NCBI GenBank assembly: GCA_005880175.1
Contig: VBJR01000393.1
Span: 1 to 9,726 of the forward strand
Direction of reading: 5' to 3'
Length of the DNA stretch: 9,726 nt
From: Chloroflexota bacterium
GTDB taxonomy: Bacteria > Chloroflexota > Dormibacteria > Dormibacterales > Dormibacteraceae
The first letter of the stretch is position 1. The number at the start of each line of letters is the position of its first letter. Shown here one piece after another: positions 4,629-9,726 of this stretch. The notes below the pieces were generated by a model. It was not told the origin of the DNA. It saw only the letters and a list, made by a program, of their open reading frames with translations, and made no database searches. Both the position numbers and the translations under genes were made by a program.

Positions 4629-6917
4629 TCAGCCCGAGTCCCTGCTGATGTCGCGCAGGGCCGCGCTGCTCTCGACCGTCCATCGGTGATCGGGGCCGAC
4701 GGCGCGCTCGAGGGTCGTCAGGGCAAGCCTCAGCAGAGGCTCCGCCTCCGTGCTCTCGCCCTGGTCACGGAGCAGCAGCGCGAGGCTGTGCAGGCTTCGC
4801 GCCGTGTATGGATGGTCGGGGCCCAGAACTCGCTCGTAGAGGCGGTGAGCTCGCTCCATCAGCGGCCTGGCCGCATCCACGTTCCCCTGCTGACGCAGGA
4901 TCCAGCCGATGTGATCGAGGCTCTGCGCCACACGGGGGTGCTCGGGTCCCAGGACCCGCATGTGGGTGGCGAGCGCCGTTTCGAGGAGGCGCCTCGCACC
5001 CGCCAGGTCGCCCAGGTCCCGCAGCACCGAGGCAAGGCAGGTGATCGTCAACGTCGTGTGCGGGTGATCGGGGCCGAGGTGTCGTTCTCGGATCGCCACC
5101 GCGCGTTCGATATGGTCCCGCGCCGCCGTGAGGTCGCCGCTCCGCTGGATCGCGACCCCGAGGCAGAGAAGGGTTTCGGCGCTGAGGACATGCTCGGTTC
5201 CGAGGACCTGCCCACGGATCGCCAGCGACCGCTCGAACAGTGACCTGGCCGCTTCCAGCTCGCCCTGCTCGGTGAGAACCACCCCGAGCTCGTGGAAACC
5301 CTCGGCGGTGTCGGGATCCCGCGGTCCCAGCTCTCGCTCACGGAGGCGCGTTGCCTCCTCGACGAGGATCCTGGCCTGGCCGGACCGGCCGCGAGCCCAC
5401 AGGTAGATGCCAGCCCGATTCATCAGCCAGCTCAGCGCGCGGGGTTCTGGGGGACGATGGCCGGCCAGGTGCGCTACGGCCTCCACGTGCGCCACCAGCC
5501 GGGCGCACAGCGGCCAGGTCTCCGGGTGCTCCTCGGCATCCGCCGGAAACGCGACGCGCAGCAGCCGCACGGCAGCGGCCAGCCACATCTCGCGCTCGTC
5601 GACCGCCATCGATCCGCGGACGACAGCCTGGAGCAGGCGATGCACCCGAAGCTGGTCGCCTCGGCGCTCGACGAGCGAGTAGCGTCGAAGCGTCACGACG
5701 GTCCGGTCCACTTCGACGTCGTCCGCCAGGGCTGTGCGCAGCTCGTCGGGGAGCGCGCGAGCGCCGGCGACCAGCACGCCGATGGGGATGTCGTCCGGGG
5801 CCAGGAATGCGCACAGGCTGAGGAGAGTGACGGCGACCTTGCGTTCGTTCGCCACCCGCTCCAGCGAGAGCTGCCAGGTGCGCGCCACCGGTTCCGGGTG
5901 GTCCTCCGGCCCGCTCTCCAGCATCAGGTCCAGCAGACGCGTGCGGAGCAGCTTCGCGTAGCTCGCGAGGTCCCTTCCGCTGGCCGCCAGATAGGCCCCC
6001 GCCTGCTCCAGCGCCAGGGGAAGGCAGCCCAGCGTCCCCGCCACAGCCGACGCCGCATCGAGGTCGTTCTGGCCCGTGCGCCGAAGCAGGAACTGGGTCG
6101 CGACGTCGAGGGGAAAGGGCTGGAGGCCGAGGCGGGCAGTCCACATCGGCGTTCGCGAGGTCAGCAGCATGTGGCCGGAGAGGCCAGCGGGCACCGAGCG
6201 CTGCACCGCGCTGGCCGCATCCGGCTCCATGTTGTCGAGCACCAGCAGCCACCGCCGGTGCCCGCGCAGCCAGCGCAGCGCGGCCTCCGCCTGGATCTCC
6301 TGCGCGCGCTCGTCGTGCTCACACAGGCGCAGGTGGCATGCGATGCCGGCCAGGTCGTTCACGAAGTTGCTCTCGCAATCGGCTCGAACCCAGTAGGTAC
6401 CGTCCGGGTAACCGCCGCCACGCGCCTGCACATGCTGGAGCGCGAGCTGGGTCTTGCCGACGCCAGCCAGCCCATGTATCGCGACGCGCCTGTGGATACG
6501 AAGCTCACGAGCGAGCCAGGCCAACTCGGCGTGGCGACCGACGAAGTCGGCGACCGGGTCCGGCGCCGATCCCGGGCGGGATCCTCCCAGGCGCTCTCGA
6601 GCGTCCCCGAGAGAGGGCGCCGACCGCTGCGCGGCGGCCACGAGGGCCATGCGCTCGCCGGACGTCAGCCGGAGAGCGTCGGCGAGGCGGGCTGTGGTGC
6701 TGCTGCGCGGCGTCGATCGGACGCCGCGCTCCAGCAGGCTGATGGCGTCCTTGCTGATTCCCGAGCGGGCGCTCAGCGCCGCCTGCGACAGGCCGGCGGC
6801 CGCCCGAAGGCGGCGCAACGCCTCTCCGAACGTTTCTCGCAGGTTACTGGACCTCAGCCCTTCCACTGGCCGGCCGGAACCACGGAATTGTACGTGTCCG
6901 GTTCGTTTGTCCGACAT
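4629..6917 (-). CDS. XRE-HTH / NB-ARC / TPR STAND regulator
   Basis: This 762-residue protein has three parts. Residues ~28-85 are an XRE helix-turn-helix (FGEALRRLRAAAGLSQAAL...GISKDAISLLERGVR). Residues ~122-435 are an NB-ARC STAND ATPase with FVGR (125-128), Walker A GLAGVGKT (149-156), Walker B LLVLDN (224-229), TSRT (253-256), a GCLPLAL (GLPL-like) block at 297-303 and VHRLLQ (425-430) at the MHD-like position. Residues ~510-762 are kinesin-light-chain-type TPRs. STAND proteins are held inactive with ADP and switch on when the repeat domain senses a ligand; here the output is probably DNA binding. The ATG at 6917 has AGGTG (6929-6925) 7 nt upstream. The gene is divergent from the coiled-coil gene at 7049. 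It may be a transcriptional switch or an intracellular sensor; the ligand is unknown. Confidence 0.9.
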   Translation of the reverse strand: MSDKRTGHVQFRGSGRPVEGLRSSNLRETFGEALRRLRAAAGLSQAALSARSGISKDAISLLERGVRSTPRSSTTARLADALRLTSGERMALVAAAQRSAPSLGDARERLGGSRPGSAPDPVADFVGRHAELAWLARELRIHRRVAIHGLAGVGKTQLALQHVQARGGGYPDGTYWVRADCESNFVNDLAGIACHLRLCEHDERAQEIQAEAALRWLRGHRRWLLVLDNMEPDAASAVQRSVPAGLSGHMLLTSRTPMWTARLGLQPFPLDVATQFLLRRTGQNDLDAASAVAGTLGCLPLALEQAGAYLAASGRDLASYAKLLRTRLLDLMLESGPEDHPEPVARTWQLSLERVANERKVAVTLLSLCAFLAPDDIPIGVLVAGARALPDELRTALADDVEVDRTVVTLRRYSLVERRGDQLRVHRLLQAVVRGSMAVDEREMWLAAAVRLLRVAFPADAEEHPETWPLCARLVAHVEAVAHLAGHRPPEPRALSWLMNRAGIYLWARGRSGQARILVEEATRLRERELGPRDPDTAEGFHELGVVLTEQGELEAARSLFERSLAIRGQVLGTEHVLSAETLLCLGVAIQRSGDLTAARDHIERAVAIRERHLGPDHPHTTLTITCLASVLRDLGDLAGARRLLETALATHMRVLGPEHPRVAQSLDHIGWILRQQGNVDAARPLMERAHRLYERVLGPDHPYTARSLHSLALLLRDQGESTEAEPLLRLALTTLERAVGPDHRWTVESSAALRDISRDSG
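4632..5387 (-). repeat. Six-unit 126-nt TPR-coding repeat
   Basis: The C-terminal part of the STAND gene holds six tandem 42-residue units marked by an xLGPxHPxT-type signature. The signature starts at codons whose first bases are 5333, 5207, 5081, 4955, 4829 and 4703, exactly 126 nt apart. The protein signatures are ELGPRDPDT, VLGTEHVLS, HLGPDHPHT, VLGPEHPRV, VLGPDHPYT and AVGPDHRWT. The second unit has lost the GPxHP core and the sixth lacks the proline. Similar units next to each other allow unit gain or loss by recombination. Confidence 0.85.
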
Positions 6918-6926
6918 CGTCCGACA
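6909..6926. promoter_or_regulatory. Tandem direct repeat over STAND gene start
   Basis: GTCCGACA occurs at 6909-6916 and 6919-6926, exactly 10 bp (one helical turn) apart, spanning the ribosome site and ATG of the STAND gene. It may be an operator for autoregulation by the gene's own XRE domain. The call rests on repetition and spacing only. Confidence 0.3.
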
Positions 6927-6929
6927 CCT
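6925..6929 (-). promoter_or_regulatory. Ribosome binding site deciding the STAND start
   Basis: AGGTG on the minus strand lies 7 nt before the ATG at 6917 and pairs with the 16S rRNA tail. It supports this start over an in-frame GTG at 6866, which has no such site. Confidence 0.55.
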
Positions 6930-7035
6930 GTACGGCCCCTGGTCGCCTAGCCTCGTCTCTGCCTGGCGTTCCAGACGGCTTTACCGGGCATGGATAGTGC
7001 GTACGTATCCGCCCCGTGCGTGAGTCGGAGACTCC

Positions 7036-7041
7036 GGGAGG
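7036..7041 (+). promoter_or_regulatory. Ribosome binding site deciding a TTG start
   Basis: GGGAGG lies 7 nt upstream of an in-frame TTG at 7049, the best ribosome site in this part of the window. It favours that TTG over the upstream GTG at 7016, which has nothing comparable. Confidence 0.7.
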
Positions 7042-7048
7042 TTCGACA

Positions 7049-7882
7049 TTGGGGGAGCGCGAATCCTCGACGCCTGCGCAGCCACAGGACGCGACCAGTC
7101 TCGCGCTGGCTCCGTGGCGGCCCGGGGCCGTCGACGAGATGGCGGGCGGCGTCGCCGTCACCGATTTGCTCGACATGGTGCGGAGGACCTGCGCGATGGT
7201 TCGCTATGTGGACAGTGGCCGCGACGCGGCCACGCTGGTGCGCCGTGCGCGCGGTCTCGAGCTGCTCGTGCGTACGGCGCTGAAGGACTGCACGGTCCTC
7301 GAAGAGGAGCAGTTCGAGCTGCGACAGGAGGCCGCCGAGGCGCATGTCCGCACGCAGCGGAGGGCCGGCGAGCTGCTCTCCGAGCTGCAGAAGCATCGCG
7401 GCGGCCGGCCGCCGAGAGCCGCGTCCCGCGTGGAGGAAGTTGGGGAGCCGCCGCTCACACTGCGCGAGCTGGGGATCGACGGCCACGAGTCGCATCGCTG
7501 GCAGCGCATTGCCAGTGTGCCCGAGGACGCATTCGAGAGGTACATCGAGACCTGCCGGGCCAGGCGGACCGAGATCATCACCGCCAACGTGCTGGCGCTG
7601 GCGAGGCAGCTGCAGCAGGAGCGGGACGAGGAGGAGCAGCAGCAGAGCGGCATCGATGCGCGGCCCAGCAGCAGCGCCGCGCTCCTGCGCGAGTACCAGG
7701 AGGTCCGCCGCTACGCCGGCAACGTGATCTGGCTGGACCCGATCGGCCTGGCGGAGTCCATGGATGCGTCCCAGCGCGTCGACGCTCTGAGCGAGCTGGA
7801 GCGTCTGCTGCTGTGGCTGGCCGAGTTCCGCGACGCGCTGCACCGGACCGGCCGCATGCGGCCGGCGCGGATGCGCGGGTGA
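7049..7882 (+). CDS. Coiled-coil protein with phage-like LGI-HxSxRWQ domain
   Basis: This protein of 277 residues from TTG 7049 has a long charged helical region with coiled-coil character (about 60-115, ALKDCTVLEEEQFELRQEAA and onward). AHVRTQRRAGELLSELQKHR (98-117) follows, then LRELGIDGHESHRWQRIASV (138-157), PEDAFERYI (158-166) and TANVLALAR near 178-186. This order (an RxxGELL helix, a Gly-Gly-Arg-Pro linker, an LxxLGIxxxxSxRWQ block, then PExxFE) occurs in uncharacterised proteins of actinobacterial phages and plasmids, often near replication or methylase genes. The LGI...RWQ segment may be a helix-turn-helix. A Gln/Glu-rich stretch (189-200) and a C-terminal helical region follow. No enzyme motif is seen. 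It is divergent from the STAND gene and precedes a small ORF by 7 nt. The function is unknown; DNA binding is an inference. Confidence 0.75.
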   Translation: MGERESSTPAQPQDATSLALAPWRPGAVDEMAGGVAVTDLLDMVRRTCAMVRYVDSGRDAATLVRRARGLELLVRTALKDCTVLEEEQFELRQEAAEAHVRTQRRAGELLSELQKHRGGRPPRAASRVEEVGEPPLTLRELGIDGHESHRWQRIASVPEDAFERYIETCRARRTEIITANVLALARQLQQERDEEEQQQSGIDARPSSSAALLREYQEVRRYAGNVIWLDPIGLAESMDASQRVDALSELERLLLWLAEFRDALHRTGRMRPARMRG

Positions 7883-7889
7883 GCAGCCG

Positions 7890-7991
7890 ATGGAGATGAT
7901 CGCCGGCGGCTACTACCCGGGGTCGGACGCACACGGCCTCCGGGAAGCACTCGACCGCCGGTTCGAGTGGCTGCCAGAGTCGCCCCGTTGA
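7890..7991 (+). CDS. Small ORF of 33 codons
   Basis: ATG 7890 opens a 33-residue frame (MEMIAGGYYPGSDAHGLREA, then LDRRFEWLPESPR) ending in TGA at 7991. It starts 7 nt after the stop of the coiled-coil gene, with GGGTGAG at 7877-7883 as a possible ribosome site. About 28 of 33 codons end in G or C, as in the neighbouring real genes. Its stop overlaps a possible TTG start (7988) of the following gene as TTGA, which would couple the two. The peptide is mixed, with Tyr-Tyr and an amphipathic middle, no Cys and no signal peptide. No family is recognised. It could also be chance open frame or a remnant of a longer gene. Confidence 0.4.
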   Translation: MEMIAGGYYPGSDAHGLREALDRRFEWLPESPR

Positions 7992-8014
7992 GGACGGGCG
8001 CCGATCCTGTGCGC

Positions 8015-9121
8015 ATGCCCGAGGTCCGGTTGAGCGTCGCGATCATGACCCACCCGCGCCGGCTCGCGATGGCCGAGGCGCTGGCGGAGAAGCTGGGCTG
8101 CCGGCCGGCCATCGCGGTCGATCCGGTGCCGGACGGTCCCCCGAGCGCGATGCGGAGCGCCATCGTGCTGCAGGACGACGCGCAACCGATGCCCGGCTTC
8201 CTGCCAGCGGTCGAGGAGGCCGCCGCCGCGCACCCCGAGATCCCGCTGGCGCTGTACGAGCACTGGAACTCGTGGAACGGGGCCATGGCGCGGCTCGCGC
8301 TCCGCTGCGGGCGGGCGGGGAGCGAGCTGATCCCGACCCAGTACGTGCCCACGGTGGCGCTGATGATGCCGCGCCCGCTCGCCGCCGACTTCGTCGAGTT
8401 CGCGGTGAGGCTGCCCGCCGAGTTCCCCGACGACGAGTCGATCGCGATCTTCGTGCGGCGCCGGGGTCTGCGCGGCTGCCTCGCGGTCCCCAACCTGGTC
8501 GAGCACGCCGGCGTCGAGAGCCTGATGGGGAACGACCGCCGGGACGAGGAGCGGCGGTCGGCGTGCTTCCGGGACGAGCGGCCGGCAGCGGCTCGTCCCT
8601 CGGGCATCCTGCGCCTCGCCGAGGTCCCGATCCTGCCGTTCCTGCGCTGGGGGGAGCCGTCGGCGGTGGTCGAGGTCGTCCCCGGCCGCTGGAGCACGAT
8701 CAGCATTCCCGAGACCCTGTGGGGGCTGGGCCTCGACGACGAGGGACCGCTGTGGGAGGGGTACGCCCGGGCGGTGGCCGCGCTGCCGGCGGCGGCGGCC
8801 GGACTGGCGGGCGCGGCCGGCGGCCGGCTCCTGTCGTCCCTGTGGCTGACCGGGTACCTGGAGGGAGCGGTGCTCGCCGACCTGGGAGTCGACCCGGCAT
8901 CGGACGAGGCCCCGCGCTGGTCGACGCGCAGCCTGGTGCTCGGCGGACTTCGCGGTCGGGGCCTTCGCCAGCAGCTGCACCGTCATCTGGACGCGCTGGT
9001 TCGCTTCAGTGACCTCGCGATCGGCGCCGGCGCCCGGGCGCCCCGGGGCCAGCGAGCCCGGACGGGAGCGCCTGCCTGGGAGGTCGCGGCGAGGCGGCTG
9101 CCGCGCCGGGTCGCGGGCTAG
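8015..9121 (+). CDS. Glycosyltransferase-like protein
   Basis: Read from ATG 8015 this is a 368-residue protein. It opens VRLSVAIMTHPRRLAMAEAL (4-23), a first beta strand and helix of GT-A type, and has VLQDDAQP (51-58), where QDD takes the place of the metal-binding DxD. It then has DDESIAIF (139-146) and NLVEHAGVESLMGN (160-173), which recall phage and Streptomyces glycosyltransferase-like proteins (a late 'P-xLVxH...SLxG' block). These would move a sugar from a nucleotide donor to an unknown acceptor. Residues ~200-368 form an Ala/Gly/Leu-rich C-terminal part of unknown role. The start is uncertain: GTG 7967, TTG 7988 and GTG 8009 are in frame, and none has a good ribosome site. The first two overlap the small ORF. 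The stop shares CTAG with the convergent methyltransferase. The donor and acceptor cannot be read from the sequence. Confidence 0.65.
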   Translation: MPEVRLSVAIMTHPRRLAMAEALAEKLGCRPAIAVDPVPDGPPSAMRSAIVLQDDAQPMPGFLPAVEEAAAAHPEIPLALYEHWNSWNGAMARLALRCGRAGSELIPTQYVPTVALMMPRPLAADFVEFAVRLPAEFPDDESIAIFVRRRGLRGCLAVPNLVEHAGVESLMGNDRRDEERRSACFRDERPAAARPSGILRLAEVPILPFLRWGEPSAVVEVVPGRWSTISIPETLWGLGLDDEGPLWEGYARAVAALPAAAAGLAGAAGGRLLSSLWLTGYLEGAVLADLGVDPASDEAPRWSTRSLVLGGLRGRGLRQQLHRHLDALVRFSDLAIGAGARAPRGQRARTGAPAWEVAARRLPRRVAG

Positions 9122-9726
9122 GTCGTGCCCTCCCTGGCAACCGGTTCCCGGGGGGAACGAGTTCGCCGGGCGCCGGTCGGGTTGCGAGCCGCCGTCGAGA
9201 TGGCGGGCGGGATCCAGTGGAGCAGCCGCTCGACCAGCAGGCGCTCGGCCTCGGGGTCGCCAGAGCCGGTCTTGCGCGCCCACCCGCGGCGCCCGTACAC
9301 CCGGACCACGTCCATCGCCGGGTGCTGCCGCACCAACAGCTCGAACACCCTGCTCACCTGCGTCGTGCTCCGCGCCTCGCCGGACATCAGCGCCGCCAGC
9401 TCGGCGTCAGGTGGCGCCAGGTCTGTGGCGTTCGCGTAGGCCCAGTCCAGGTCGTCGAACACGATCCAGCCGCCGGGCCTGAGCAGCTTCTCGACGAGGA
9501 AGAACGCGAAGCCGTCCGTATCCCAGCTGTGCGCCCCGTCCACGAAGCACAGGTCGAACGGTGGGCGGCAGCGCCCGCCGACGGTGTGGGCCTCGATCAA
9601 CCGCATCAGCTCCCACGTGTAGGAGTGCTCCGCGCGGATGGCGTCGACGAAGCGGTCGAGACCCGCCCGCGCCAGGAGCGGCCGCACGTCGGGACCGGTC
9701 CGCCGGTCGATGGTGGTCACGAGCCC
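9118..9726 (-). CDS. SAM methyltransferase, Methyltransf_24-like (N-terminus beyond window)
   Basis: The frame is open to the right edge, giving 202 residues without the N-terminus. The sequence before GTG 9720 (GLVTTIDRR) already fits the beta-2 acidic strand that follows the SAM-binding glycine loop, so the glycine motif and true start lie outside and GTG 9720 is not the start. FDLCFVDGAHSWDTDGFAFF (about 58-77 of the visible part) and PGGWIVFDDLDWAY are the DGAHxxxxxxxD and GGxxxxDD motifs of the small-molecule/sugar O-methyltransferases in this family. The acidic residues bind metal or position the substrate in relatives. The C-terminal ~40 residues are Arg/Pro-rich and weakly conserved. 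It converges on the glycosyltransferase-like gene, and the two could decorate the same glycan or metabolite, which is an inference. Confidence 0.8.
   Translation of the reverse strand, partial: GLVTTIDRRTGPDVRPLLARAGLDRFVDAIRAEHSYTWELMRLIEAHTVGGRCRPPFDLCFVDGAHSWDTDGFAFFLVEKLLRPGGWIVFDDLDWAYANATDLAPPDAELAALMSGEARSTTQVSRVFELLVRQHPAMDVVRVYGRRGWARKTGSGDPEAERLLVERLLHWIPPAISTAARNPTGARRTRSPREPVAREGTT

Noticed and set aside
3376..4689. 437-codon plus-strand frame
   Set aside because: Its sequence is Arg/Gln/Gly/His-rich without hydrophobic pattern and is antisense to the repressor and two CDF genes.
5292..6950. 552-codon plus-strand frame
   Set aside because: It mirrors the STAND gene on the other strand, which has Walker A/B and TPR motifs; the plus frame has none.
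4629..7991. FxSxx-COOH peptide system (TPR/NB-ARC protein plus short peptide)
   Set aside because: The small ORF ends in ESPR without the FxSxx terminus, and no radical SAM maturase is present.
7913..9283. 456-codon minus-strand frame opposite the glycosyltransferase-like gene
   Set aside because: It is Arg/Pro/Gln-rich and lacks motifs, and runs across the methyltransferase gene end; the plus frame has ordered GT-A-like motifs.
1..9726. CRISPR arrays, tRNA/rRNA genes, insertion sequences
   Set aside because: No spaced repeat series, cloverleaf, transposase or terminal inverted repeats were seen on either strand.

Overview
The window is very GC-rich with strong G/C bias at third codon positions, GTG and TTG starts, ATGA/GTGA start-stop overlaps and several apparently leaderless genes. 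Together with the protein types this suggests a high-GC actinobacterium, possibly of the Solirubrobacter/Thermoleophilia kind. That placement is inference. No rRNA, tRNA, CRISPR array, transposase or integrase was seen.

Left part (1-1689): a membrane protein running off the left edge is divergent from a two-gene operon. The operon encodes a small lipoprotein resembling the oxidoreductase molybdopterin-binding fold and a protein with the GIDDTD signature of the archaeal tRNA-agmatidine synthetase TiaS. The two genes overlap by 4 bp. The divergent control region carries a 9-bp direct repeat with a CTAG core.

Middle part (1853-4545, minus strand): a metal-efflux cluster. In transcription order it holds a small CDF-like transporter, a CadC/SmtB-type ArsR repressor, a CzcD/ZitB-type CDF zinc/cadmium exporter and a third CDF-like protein with a Cys-rich tail. 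An AT-rich inverted repeat overlaps an extended -10 box just before the repressor start, so the repressor probably controls itself and the two downstream exporters and responds to a thiophilic or divalent metal. The repressor frame is broken after its recognition helix. As written, its first ~91 residues are fused out of frame to the exporter.

Right-middle part (4629-7991): a 762-residue XRE-HTH/NB-ARC/TPR STAND protein on the minus strand is divergent from a plus-strand gene for a coiled-coil protein. That protein resembles uncharacterised phage- and plasmid-associated proteins, and a 33-codon small ORF follows it. The pair could be a regulatory or defence-like module. This is the least understood part of the window.

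Right end (8015-9726): a phage/actinobacterial-style glycosyltransferase-like protein converges on a SAM methyltransferase of the Methyltransf_24 type whose N-terminus lies beyond the right edge. Their stop codons share the tetranucleotide CTAG, leaving no room for a terminator.
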